Of a stretch of DNA of 64,000 nucleotides, positions 29,282 through 38,217 are shown one piece after another. The number at the start of each line of letters is the position of its first letter. The first letter of the stretch is position 1. A program made the translations under genes and the position numbers. The notes beneath the pieces were generated by a model. That model searched no databases, was not told the origin of the DNA, and worked only from the letters and a program-made list of their open reading frames with translations. Origin of the DNA: CATQHW01 sp965243545 (lineage in GTDB: Bacteria; Spirochaetota; Spirochaetia; SZUA-6; Bin103); contig OZ251573.1 of assembly GCA_965243545.1 (NCBI GenBank), positions 2,480,001 through 2,544,000 of the forward strand, given 5' to 3'.

Positions 29282-31309
29282 GTGAAGAGGAAGACAACAA
29301 CAGGACTCAGATCGACACGGTGGGCGCCGCTGCTCGCTCTGACCGCAATCCTGGCCGCCTGCGAGGCGGGGGTCACCCCCGGAGCCGACGACGCCGGCCC
29401 CCGGAGCGGCCCTGCCTCGACACCAACCGGGCGGCAGGCGACGTGCGCCGACTCGGCGATCCGGCTGTCCGACCGCGGCGCGGGAATCCACGGCGCGATC
29501 GTTGCCGACACCCTGCACATGGGCGGCGACACCGCGCCGGCCACCTGCCTGGAACCGGCGAATCAGTCGCTGCTGACCGGCTTGTCGATGCCGGACGGCC
29601 GAACGGAGCAGGCGCAGCAGTCGCGGTACTACCTGATCGTGATCCGCTACCCCGGCGGTAATCGTCTGTACGTCCTCAGCCGCCGCGCCGACGGCACGAG
29701 CTGCGTGGTCGACACCAACGACCAGTGCATAGCGCGAGTGACCGACCTGCCGGATGACTTCGACCTGAAAACCCTGCCGGACGACGTGGCGCCGACCATC
29801 CCCGCCGGGCGGCCCGCGCCGCCGACCGTGGGTCCGGCGCCGGGCGGCGACGATACGCCACCGGCCCCCGGTCCGGCGCCGGGCGGCGGTGACGCGCCGC
29901 CGGCCCCGGCTCCGCCGCCGGGCGACGGTGCGCCGCCGCCCGCAGCCGGCACGCCTCCCGAAGCCGCCGACACACCGCAGCCGAGTGACGGGGCGACCGG
30001 CGTGACGGTTGGCGGGCCGCTTTTGACGTGGGCCGCCGCGCCGCGCGCTCTCAGCTATGACGTGTACTGGGGCGCCACGAAGGACGCCCTCGGTACGCCG
30101 ATCAACACCGCGTTCACCTTCTTGACCATCGCCGCCTCGGCGGACCTGGATGCCGATACGCTCTACTACTGGCGGGTGGACGCAAAGAACGAAGCCGGCA
30201 CGACCCGCGGCAACGTGTGGTCGTTCACCACCGCCGCGACGCCGCCGGCCGCGACCGGCACGCCTCCCGGAGCCGTCAGCAACCCGTCGCCGAGCGACGG
30301 GGCGATCCACGTGCCGATTGATCTGCTTTTGAGCTGGGACGCCGCGCCCGGCGCTCGCAGCTACGACGTGTACTGGGGCCTCACGGAGGGCACGGTGACT
30401 GCGCTTACGCTGACGGACGGGGGCTCCGGCTACACGTCCGCGCCCGAGGTCTGGATTGAAGGTATCTCCGAAGCGACCAGGGCCACCGCGACAGCTACGG
30501 TGGCCGGCGGCGCCGTGACCGCGCTCACGGTGACGAACGGGGGCTCCTACACGTACAGGCCCTATGTTTCGATCCGAGGCGGCGGCGGGCGAGGGGCGCG
30601 CGCCACCGCCGTACTGAGCGTCGCGGACCCCGATGGAACGACGACCAATACGTCGTCCACCTCCCTGAAGATGGGCGACTCGGCGGGCTTGTCGTTCGGA
30701 TGGCTCTACTCCTGGCGAGTGGACGCAAAGAACGAAGCCGGCGTCACCCGCGGCAAGGTGTGGTCGTTCACCGTAGAGTCATTCCGGCTCCGGCCGACCC
30801 CGAGGCCGGGGGCGCCACCCGCGCCGAGGCTCGTGCCAGTCGGGGTGGATATATTCAATTTGTCCCGCATCAGGGACGGCGTGCTCCGCGGCGAGCCGGA
30901 TTATATACGTCTCCTCGCCAACCCCGGCACCTCCTTCCCCGACACGTATTATTACAGGATCGGGCAGGTTGTCATCGAAAAACACCGACTCGAGATCAGG
31001 GTCGAGAGCGTTCGTCGCATTCGAATCGGCGTCAATGATTGGGAGGTGACGCCGATCACGAGCGCGGATATTATGGGGCGGTACTATGCGCAGTTCGGCA
31101 ATCGTTTCAATCAGTGCAGGTGTCACCAGCCGGAACCTGATAGCTGGTTGTTTGCGTTCTCCGAGGCGCGGTTCACGCCCGGTAACGCATCCAGCCCCGC
31201 CCGCTACGAGTGGTCGTCGTCGTCGGATACGTACTTTCCGTGGATTTCGTCGTCGACCGCCAGTAGCCGCGAGGAGCTGCATATCTGGAAAACGTGGCCG
31301 AACGACTAG
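29282..31309 (+). CDS. Large lipoprotein with two fibronectin III-like repeats
   Basis: The product is 675 residues from GTG 29282. The signal peptide ends in the lipobox ILAAC. A Pro/Gly-rich linker (~180-230, PAPGG/PPAP repeats) follows. Then come two Fn3-like repeats, each with PSDGA, SYDVYWG and WRVDAKNEAGxTRGxVWSFT. The second repeat is split by about 85 residues carrying two VTALT(L/V)TxGGS units, a glycine-rich beta motif known as a repeated element in other surface proteins. The last 170 residues are unique. A surface or periplasmic binding role is likely; ligand unknown. IS copy A sits 91 bases upstream of its start. Confidence 0.8.
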   Translation: MKRKTTTGLRSTRWAPLLALTAILAACEAGVTPGADDAGPRSGPASTPTGRQATCADSAIRLSDRGAGIHGAIVADTLHMGGDTAPATCLEPANQSLLTGLSMPDGRTEQAQQSRYYLIVIRYPGGNRLYVLSRRADGTSCVVDTNDQCIARVTDLPDDFDLKTLPDDVAPTIPAGRPAPPTVGPAPGGDDTPPAPGPAPGGGDAPPAPAPPPGDGAPPPAAGTPPEAADTPQPSDGATGVTVGGPLLTWAAAPRALSYDVYWGATKDALGTPINTAFTFLTIAASADLDADTLYYWRVDAKNEAGTTRGNVWSFTTAATPPAATGTPPGAVSNPSPSDGAIHVPIDLLLSWDAAPGARSYDVYWGLTEGTVTALTLTDGGSGYTSAPEVWIEGISEATRATATATVAGGAVTALTVTNGGSYTYRPYVSIRGGGGRGARATAVLSVADPDGTTTNTSSTSLKMGDSAGLSFGWLYSWRVDAKNEAGVTRGKVWSFTVESFRLRPTPRPGAPPAPRLVPVGVDIFNLSRIRDGVLRGEPDYIRLLANPGTSFPDTYYYRIGQVVIEKHRLEIRVESVRRIRIGVNDWEVTPITSADIMGRYYAQFGNRFNQCRCHQPEPDSWLFAFSEARFTPGNASSPARYEWSSSSDTYFPWISSSTASSREELHIWKTWPND

Positions 31310-31409
31310 GCGCCGCCTTACCGGAGACGGTCGGTCCTCAAGGCTTGGAGACCGGCCGCGAGGGGCCGGATGCCGATCCCGTCCGCGCTTTCCATTCGCC
31401 GTCGGCCCC

Positions 31410-32684
31410 TTACGGGAGCGCGTGGATGACCGCCCGCAGACCGGTCGCCGCATCTGCCCCCGTCGCCGCATCTGCCCCCGTCGCCGCATCCGCCCCGGCT
31501 GCTGAGCCGGCCTCGGCCGCCGAGTCCTCCGGTTCGCCGGAGCGGCGTTCGACGATGGCCAGCAGCCCGTCGAAGTGGGCGGCCGCAAAACCGCGCGGGT
31601 CGGCCGGATCGATCAGCACCGACTTGCGGTAGCCGTCCGGTTCGCCCCGCCCGCCGGCCGGATGGATCAGGGCGATCCGGTGGCGCCCCGTCCCGCCGCC
31701 GGCGGCGGCGTGCTCGTCGATCACGAAGCTGAAGCCGTCCCGGTGCGGCAGGAAATAGACCGACGTGGTGCCGACCGCCAGCGTCACCGCGGTCGTCGGT
31801 CCCAACCCGTCGCCGGCGAGCGGCGCGAACAGCACCTCGCTGGTGGCCGGTACGTGCCACAGGACGTGGGGCGTCCCGCCGGCGCACGCCGCGTAGTGGG
31901 CGCCGGCGCCGTCCAGCAGCGGCTGCGCCGTTCCGTCACCGCCGTACCGGGTGAGCGCGCCGCCGGCCGCCCGCGCGACGAACGACGCGGGGCCGGCGCA
32001 CGGCAGCGGCCAGACGGCGCGCGGGCTCTCCCCCATGCCCTCCGGCCGGTGCCGGCCGGAACCTGAGAAGTCGTCGATCTCCACTACGGACGCGCCGTCC
32101 GGGGTCGCCGTGACCAGCAGCAGATCGCCTGACTCCTGCGGCAGCAACGCGCGGGGCGTCCCGTCGAACACCGGCGTGACGACCGACCACACGCGGTCGC
32201 CGGCGTCGCGGCGGATCCACTTCGGAATCAGCGCGTCCGGCTGCTGCTGATCGAGGTAGACCACGTGCTGCCGGCCGTCGCGCACGGCGTAGGCGTGCAC
32301 GCCGAACGCGGTGAGGTCGACCGGGTAGATGCCGACCGCGTCGACGGTCTCCACGGTGCGCCGTTCGCCGCCGGGGTCGAGCCGCGCGAGCTGCAGGGTC
32401 AACGTGTCGAGGTTGGCGAACAGTACGTGCAGCTCGCCGTCGACCGCGGCCACCGTCATCGGCGCCGCGACCTGGTCCTCGCTCAGCACGGCGACGCGGC
32501 GGGGCGGCAGTCCGCCCGGCGGCTGCGGCCCGCAGGCGGTCAACAACGCGCACGCCGCCAACAGCGCGCCCGCCGCTCGGAGCGAGATCGCCGCTCGGAG
32601 CGAGATCGCCGCTCGGAGCGCCGGCAGCGCTCGACCGCCGGCCGCGTCCGGGGGGCATAGCCGAACGCCGCTACGGTGCGGCAC
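31410..32684 (-). CDS. Predicted lipoprotein with beta-propeller-like body
   Basis: The product is about 424 residues from GTG 32684; the start is uncertain. A signal region ends in the lipobox LLTAC. The body is a series of strand-turn-strand units (GDLLLVTATPDG, TPHVLWHVPATSEVLFAPL) suggesting a propeller of unknown function. Three 18-bp direct repeats encode RAAISL in the signal region, and three more encode DAATGA near the C-terminus; both keep the frame. It is divergent from the flavodoxin-like gene. Confidence 0.65.
   Translation of the reverse strand: MPHRSGVRLCPPDAAGGRALPALRAAISLRAAISLRAAGALLAACALLTACGPQPPGGLPPRRVAVLSEDQVAAPMTVAAVDGELHVLFANLDTLTLQLARLDPGGERRTVETVDAVGIYPVDLTAFGVHAYAVRDGRQHVVYLDQQQPDALIPKWIRRDAGDRVWSVVTPVFDGTPRALLPQESGDLLLVTATPDGASVVEIDDFSGSGRHRPEGMGESPRAVWPLPCAGPASFVARAAGGALTRYGGDGTAQPLLDGAGAHYAACAGGTPHVLWHVPATSEVLFAPLAGDGLGPTTAVTLAVGTTSVYFLPHRDGFSFVIDEHAAAGGGTGRHRIALIHPAGGRGEPDGYRKSVLIDPADPRGFAAAHFDGLLAIVERRSGEPEDSAAEAGSAAGADAATGADAATGADAATGLRAVIHALP
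31440..31494 (-). repeat. 18-bp in-frame direct repeats (DAATGA), about 3 units
   Basis: Three units of GCCGCATCTGCCCCCGTC or close variants lie in the 3' part of the lipoprotein gene. A second set of 18-bp units, CTCGGAGCGAGATCGCCG, lies at about 32575-32625 in the signal-peptide coding region. Both sets can change length without a frameshift. Confidence 0.7.
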
Positions 32685-32693
32685 ACTGCGGGT

Positions 32694-33071
32694 ATGCGCG
32701 TGGCGGTAGTCTTCTTCGCGGACCGCAACCGGCAGGGCCTGCTGGCGCTGGCCCGAGGGCTGCAGGCCGGCATCGAGTCGCAGGGCCATCAGGTCGAACT
32801 GATCGACGGCATCCGCGACGTCCACTCCAAGCTCACGGCCCATCAGTACGCCGTGGTCGGTACCGAGTCGCTGTCGATCACGGGCAAGATACCGGCGCGC
32901 GTGGCGCCGTTTCTGGCGTCCGCCGGTCTGATTCAGGGCAAGCGGTCCTACGCATTCGTGGCCAAGTCGTTTCTGGGGTCCAACCGCGCCCTGCTCCGGC
33001 TGATGCGGTCGATGGAGCACGAGGGCATGTACCTGAAGAACTCCGGCTTAGCCGGACACGATCCGGCGTAG
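32694..33071 (+). CDS. Flavodoxin-like small protein
   Basis: The product is 125 residues from ATG 32694. It begins MRVAVVFFADRNRQGLLALA, a flavodoxin-type first strand and helix, and contains YAVVGTESLSI and GKRSYAFVAKSFLGSNRALL. Similar short proteins are common in spirochaetes, which supports the taxonomic guess. Cofactor binding is not proven. The 3' end overlaps the convergent mcrC gene by 24 bases. Confidence 0.7.
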   Translation: MRVAVVFFADRNRQGLLALARGLQAGIESQGHQVELIDGIRDVHSKLTAHQYAVVGTESLSITGKIPARVAPFLASAGLIQGKRSYAFVAKSFLGSNRALLRLMRSMEHEGMYLKNSGLAGHDPA

Positions 33072-34301
33072 CGAGTCGACGACCTCGTCGGGACGGCCGA
33101 CGTCGACGGCGGCCACGTCGAGCGGGCGGCGGGCGCCGCGCATGGTCCAGTTGCGGACGACTCCGGCCGGACGGCCCGCCCCTTTGTGCCACGGATAGAT
33201 CAGCACCACGCGCTTGGCGCGGTAGGCGTCGCCGTAGACCGCCATCTGGTAGATGTCGGACTGATCGATACCGAGCCTTTCGTCCCCGGAGGCGAGCCGT
33301 TTCCACTTGGTGTCGAGGATCACCGCGCCGTCCGGCGCGTCGATCACGACGTCGGGACGCAACAAGAACAGCGGTCCCGTATCGCCGTCGATGGCGTAGT
33401 GCTTCGGGTGTTGGAGATGGACGCGGTGGGCGGATACGGCGCGGACCACGCTGCGGCCGATGAACTCCTCGAACAGCTCGTTCATGGGGAACAGCAGCGC
33501 GAAGCCGGAATCGCCGCCGGAGGCCGTGTCCTGCCACTTCCGGGCGAGGAACCGGCGGGCCAGACGATAGACGTCGTGAAAGGCCGTGTTGGTGCGGTCC
33601 AGACGGACCGGCTCTCGCAACGGGTCCGCCGTATCGCCGGCGAACTCCAGGCGGGCGGACAGCTCGGCAAGCCGCCGCGCGGTGTCGGCCGAGCGCGTCA
33701 GACCGGCCAGCCGCGAAACCGCCGCCTTGAGCACGCGGTTGAGCGGCGTGTCCTCCGACCACTCCTCGAAGCGGCAGGCGAACAGATCGGGACGGGCGGC
33801 GAACCGCGTCACCTGCCGGGTGACGTCGAGACGCCCGCGCAGCAGGTTCAAGTCCTCCTGACGCTCGCGATAGCGGCGCGGCAACCCGCGCCGGACCACG
33901 GTGAGCAGGCGCCCGGCGAACAGCCGGATGAGGATTTCCAGGAGGTCGCGCGGTTGCGTGCGCATCGCCGCGAGTTCGCCGTCGGCTACGCGCAGGCGCC
34001 AAGCGACCGCAAGCATGCGCACCAGCGCCGCCCGCACGGCGCCGTCCTCCTGATCGATCTTGGGCAGGATTTCGAGCGTCGGCCCACCGGGGACGGACAG
34101 CACGCCGACGACCTGGGCCGCCTTGAGGCCGGACGCGGTGCGGGTCAGTACGTCGACCCGCGGCGTGAACCGCCGGCCGGCGCGTTCGGCGAGCGCGTGC
34201 AGCCTGGCGGCATCGCGCTCGCCAATGCCGTCACGGCCGACCGGCAGATGCTGCCACTCCCGGCACGTGATCGGCTCCCCGGCCGCGTTACTGGGCATCA
34301 T
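33048..34301 (-). CDS. McrC-type restriction subunit, copy 1
   Basis: The product is 417 residues. McrC proteins couple to McrB rings and supply the PD-(D/E)XK nuclease; here the core is Asp in FLLRPDVVIDAPDG and Asp-x-Lys in VILDTKWKRL, followed by QSDIYQMAVYG. The N-terminal half (LTRTASGLKAAQVVGVLSVPGG, LEILPKI) fits the McrB-binding part. The start overlaps the 3' end of the frameshifted mcrB gene by 14 bases. It cuts modified DNA with its McrB partner. Confidence 0.9.
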   Translation of the reverse strand: MMPSNAAGEPITCREWQHLPVGRDGIGERDAARLHALAERAGRRFTPRVDVLTRTASGLKAAQVVGVLSVPGGPTLEILPKIDQEDGAVRAALVRMLAVAWRLRVADGELAAMRTQPRDLLEILIRLFAGRLLTVVRRGLPRRYRERQEDLNLLRGRLDVTRQVTRFAARPDLFACRFEEWSEDTPLNRVLKAAVSRLAGLTRSADTARRLAELSARLEFAGDTADPLREPVRLDRTNTAFHDVYRLARRFLARKWQDTASGGDSGFALLFPMNELFEEFIGRSVVRAVSAHRVHLQHPKHYAIDGDTGPLFLLRPDVVIDAPDGAVILDTKWKRLASGDERLGIDQSDIYQMAVYGDAYRAKRVVLIYPWHKGAGRPAGVVRNWTMRGARRPLDVAAVDVGRPDEVVDSLRRIVSG

Positions 34302-36149
34302 CGTCCGCCGGTCGTCCTCCGATCAGGCGATCATAGGCGTTGTCTGCAAACACCTTGCGGACGGTCCAGCGGTTCCGCGCATCTTCCTCGTAGCCGCCGT
34401 CGTCAAGGCCCGGCGGCCGCTTGAGCGGTTCTCCCCGCACGAAGTCATCGCCGCCGCCAAGCACGGCGCGCACCTTCGCCCAGTCCTCGTAGAAGTACTC
34501 GGCCAGGAGCGGGATGATCTTGTGGCGCATCACGTCGTCCACCTCCGCTCGGCTGCCGGCGGTCATGAACCAGGCGTGGCCGATCAGGTGGTCGCGGTCG
34601 AGCAGCCATTCCAAGCGTTCGTTCATGGCGTGAAGTACGGCCGGCAGGTCGACGCCGGTGGCTTCGGCCGCCTTCTCCAGCAGATCGGGATCGGGCGCCA
34701 ACTCCTCGAACCGGAACCGCCGGCGCAGCGCCGTGTCGAGCAGTGCGATCGAACGGTCGGCCGTGTTCATGGTGCCGAGCAGATGCAGGTTCGCCGGCAG
34801 CGTGAAGCGCTCACCGGAGTGCGGCAGCGTCACCGCGACCTCGTTCGCCGCGCCCTGGCGCTTGTCTTCTTCCAGCAGCGTGATCAGCTCGCCGAGCACC
34901 TTGGAGACGTTGGCGCGGTTGATCTCGTCGATCACCAGCACGTACGGCTCGCCATCGCTGGCCTCCCGCGCTCGCTCGGCCATGCGCTTGAGGACGCCAT
35001 CGGTCGGCGTGAGGCTCATCTCGGCGTCGCTGCCGGTCTCCGGCCGCAGCCCTTCGACGAACTCCTCGTAGCCGTAGGACTGGTGGAAGGTGACGAACTC
35101 GATCCTCCCTTCCTCCGACAGCTCCCGGTAGCGATCGCGAACCTCGTCGGTCCGCGGCGGTGCTCCATCGCAAATCTCGACGCACCGGCTGGCGGTCTCG
35201 TAGGTCTTGCCGGTACCCGGCGGCCCGTACAGGATGACGTTCAGACTCCGTGAGCCGCCGGAGCGCTGCGCCCCCGGCTGGATCTCGCTCTCCTCCCCGT
35301 CCTCGTCCCGCCGCCATCGCCTCCACTTTTCCATCAGCGGTGGTTGAAAGAAATCCAGTTCCTTAGTCCCTTCGTCTTCCTCAAGACGCTTGCGTATCTC
35401 ATACACCACTTCGTCTTCGGTCGCGGCATCGGTGTTGGTGTTCTTCTGACTTTGACTTCCAAGATCATCGATGATAAGGCGTTTTTGTTTTGAAGTCTCG
35501 ACTCTCTCAACGTAGTCAGGGAACATCAAGTAGAGAACCGCCAGGCGCATCGGGCGCGTATCCGTCGGCCATTCCACCTTCTCCCGCAACCAGCGAATGA
35601 ACTCCCAGGGGGGCTGCTGCAAGTCAATCGGTGGACGTTCCTCCTTCCAAAGGCGATTCATCGTCAGCAGATAGCGCAGTGACATCCAGACCTTCCAAAG
35701 TTGCCATGAAACGTTGGCTACGCCGTGCAACGCCTCGTCACTCCTCAGACGCGGCCGGCTGCGGTCAATGGGGTGCGAGGAGCCGCGATCTCCCACAACT
35801 CATTGAAGCGGTCGCGCTTCCAACTCGGCGGCTTTTCATTTTCATTGTGGTCAGGATATAGCGTCGTGAACCAGAATGCCTCCGCCGCCAGATGGGCCAG
35901 CTCCGGGCGCACGTTCAGTGTCTCCTTGAGTTGTGTCCATCCTTGGAGATTCCACTCCTCCTTCGCGCGTGGCGTTGCGAAACTCCGCACCAGTTGCTCG
36001 AGCTCTCCTACGTTCGCCGGTGTCCACAGAGATTCCTCCGTGAACACCGAGCCGTCAGCCAGCAAGCACCGCCGTTTCCACTCCTCGGCTGCGGCAAGAA
36101 TGCTGTCGATGTACGCATATTCGGGTCGTGGTCCGATCCAACGAGCCAT
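34288..36149 (-). pseudogene. McrB-type AAA+ GTPase, copy 1, frameshifted
   Basis: The first 130 codons (36149 to about 35760, MARWIGPRPEYAYIDS...) align with the intact neighbour at 36168-37988. The rest continues in another frame from about 35795 to 34288. The switch lies between FNELWEIAA and RLRSDEALHG. The second part holds Walker A LYGPPGTGKT, Walker B VIDEINRAN and the McrB signature GTMNTADRSIALLDTALRRR. The 3' two-thirds is about 95% identical to the neighbour, the N-terminal domain much less. It may be dead, a sequencing error or rescued by internal initiation. Confidence 0.8.
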
Positions 36150-36167
36150 TCTCCTCTCCTCCCTCGT

Positions 36168-37988
36168 CTATTCGGCGTCGTCCGCCGGGCGTCCCCGGAT
36201 CAGGCGATCATAAGCGTCTTCCGCAAACTCATCGCGCACGGTCCAGCGGAGACGCCTCTCTTCCGTGTAGCCGCCGTCGTCAAGGCCCGGCGGACGCTTG
36301 AGCGGTTCTCCCCGCACGAAGTCATCGCCGCCGCCCAGCACGGCGCGCACCTTGGCCCAGTCCTCGTAGAAGTACTCGGCCAGGAGCGGGATGATCCTAT
36401 GGCGCATCACGTCGTCCACCTCCGCTCGGCTGCCGGCGGTCATGAACCAGGCGTGGCCGATCAGGTGGTCGCGGTCGAGCAGCCACTCCAAGCGTTCGTT
36501 CATGGCGTGAAGTACGGCCGGCAGGTCGACGCCGGTGGCCTCGGCCGCCTCCTCCAGCAGATCGGGATCGGGCGTCAACTCCTCGAACCGGAACCGCCGG
36601 CGCAACGCCGTGTCGAGCAGCGCGATCGAGCGGTCAGCGGTGTTCATGGTGCCGAGCAGGTGCAGGTTCGCCGGCAGCGTGAAGCGCTCACCGGAGTGCG
36701 GCAGCGTCACCGCGACCTCGTTCTCAGCGCCCTGGCGCTTGTCTTCTTCCAGCAGCGTGATCAGCTCGCCCAGCACCTTGGAGACGTTGGCGCGGTTGAT
36801 CTCGTCGATCACCAGCACGTACGGCTCGCCCTCGCTCGCCTCTCGCGCCCGCTCGGCCATGCGCTTGAGGACGCCATCGGTCGGCGTGAGGCTCATCCCG
36901 GCGTCGCTGCCGGTCTCCGGCCGCAGCCCTTCGACGAACTCCTCGTAGCCGTAGGACTGGTGGAAGGTGACGAACTCGATCCGCCCCTCCGTCACCAGCT
37001 CCCGGTAGCGGTCCCGCACCTCCTCGCCGTCCGACGGCTCCATACCGTCACAAGTCTCGACACACATGTGGGCGGTCGCATACGTCTTTCCCGTCCCCGG
37101 CGGCCCGTACAGGATGACGTTGAGGCTCTGCCGATCGCTCCACCGCTCCTTTTCATCCGGTTCCTCCTGCCTTGCCGTGCGCGGCTTCCGAGGAGGACGC
37201 CATTTCTCGACGAGCGGTGATCGGTGGAAATCGAGTTCCTCCGTCCCTGCTTCCCGCTCCAGGCGCTTGCGTATCTCATAGATTACTTCGTCGGGCGAGG
37301 CCGTCCCTCGGTCCTCCTGACTCGAATCGCCAAATGCCTTGATGATCCGCGGTTTGTCCAGAACCACGGCCCGTTCCGTGAAATCAGGAAACAGCAGATA
37401 GAGAATGGCGTGGTACATCGGCCGCCGCCGATCTCCCCCGTTCTCGTCCAGCCACCGGATCAGGTCCCAGGGCGGATCCCACTTCATTCCGGCTGGCGGC
37501 GGCGCGGTTTTCCACCGGCGCACCACCTCCATGAGATGGAGCAGCGTCAAGTCGTACCTCCAGTGCACCGGACCAACGCTGCCGACGCCCCGCAGCGCTC
37601 GATCGCTCAGATGCGGACTCTCGGGTACGTCGGAGCCTGCCGCCATTGTCCAAATGTCGTAGAAATTTCGACGTTTGTGATTCGGCGACGTATAATCCTG
37701 GCGGTCCTTCGATTCGACGTACAGCCACGCGAACCAGTACGTTTCGGCTGCCAGACGGATCACCGAGGGCGGTTGATTTTCTACGCTCGCGACGAACTTC
37801 GGCCAATCCCTTGGGCGCACCCGCCGCAGTAGTTCCTCGAGCACTTCGATGTTCGCCAGCGTCCAGAGCGGTTCGTGCGTGAACACCGATCCGTCGGCCA
37901 GCAGGCACCGATCTCGCCAGGCGTCGGCCGCCGCCAGAACGTCGTCGATATGGTCGTACTCCGGCCGGGGACCGATCCAGCGAGCCAT
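36168..37988 (-). CDS. McrB-type AAA+ GTPase, copy 2
   Basis: The product is 606 residues. Residues ~1-280 form a variable N-terminal region that in McrB proteins recognises modified DNA. Walker A GPPGTGKT is at about 295-301, Walker B VIDEINRANVSKVLGEL near 400, and the arginine-bearing GTMNTADRSIALLDTALRRRF follows. McrB hydrolyses GTP to power translocation and activates McrC. It starts three bases after the small gene at 37992 and ends 18 bases before copy 1, so it belongs to the same transcript. Confidence 0.9.
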   Translation of the reverse strand: MARWIGPRPEYDHIDDVLAAADAWRDRCLLADGSVFTHEPLWTLANIEVLEELLRRVRPRDWPKFVASVENQPPSVIRLAAETYWFAWLYVESKDRQDYTSPNHKRRNFYDIWTMAAGSDVPESPHLSDRALRGVGSVGPVHWRYDLTLLHLMEVVRRWKTAPPPAGMKWDPPWDLIRWLDENGGDRRRPMYHAILYLLFPDFTERAVVLDKPRIIKAFGDSSQEDRGTASPDEVIYEIRKRLEREAGTEELDFHRSPLVEKWRPPRKPRTARQEEPDEKERWSDRQSLNVILYGPPGTGKTYATAHMCVETCDGMEPSDGEEVRDRYRELVTEGRIEFVTFHQSYGYEEFVEGLRPETGSDAGMSLTPTDGVLKRMAERAREASEGEPYVLVIDEINRANVSKVLGELITLLEEDKRQGAENEVAVTLPHSGERFTLPANLHLLGTMNTADRSIALLDTALRRRFRFEELTPDPDLLEEAAEATGVDLPAVLHAMNERLEWLLDRDHLIGHAWFMTAGSRAEVDDVMRHRIIPLLAEYFYEDWAKVRAVLGGGDDFVRGEPLKRPPGLDDGGYTEERRLRWTVRDEFAEDAYDRLIRGRPADDAE

Positions 37989-37991
37989 CGC

Positions 37992-38192
37992 CTATTCTCC
38001 CTTCTCTTTCGGCGGCCGGTAGATGCCGACGATGCGCCGCATCGGTTTCACGCCGGGGCCGACGACCTTGTTCCGTCGTCGTTCTTGCGCGTTCCTGACC
38101 CAGGTCTCCTTCGCTTCTTCCGTCCAGGTGTCCGGGAAGTGAACCAAGCCGTCTTCGTCGATCAGCAACATGTCGTCTTCGCCTCGTCTCAT
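37992..38192 (-). CDS. Small charged protein between mcrC and mcrB
   Basis: The product is 66 residues (MRRGEDDMLLIDEDGLVHFPDTWTEE...). It is rich in acidic and basic residues, with no membrane segment and no recognised family. Its tight placement between McrC copy 2 and McrB copy 2 implies co-expression. Small proteins in McrBC operons can be antitoxin-like or specificity helpers, but nothing in the sequence proves that. Confidence 0.55.
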   Translation of the reverse strand: MRRGEDDMLLIDEDGLVHFPDTWTEEAKETWVRNAQERRRNKVVGPGVKPMRRIVGIYRPPKEKGE

Positions 38193-38217
38193 CGGTGTTC
38201 CTCTCCTGTGTTGAATC

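Noticed and set aside
31440..31494. Short regular repeats as a CRISPR array
   Set aside because: Units are 18 bp, contiguous without spacers and in a coding frame.
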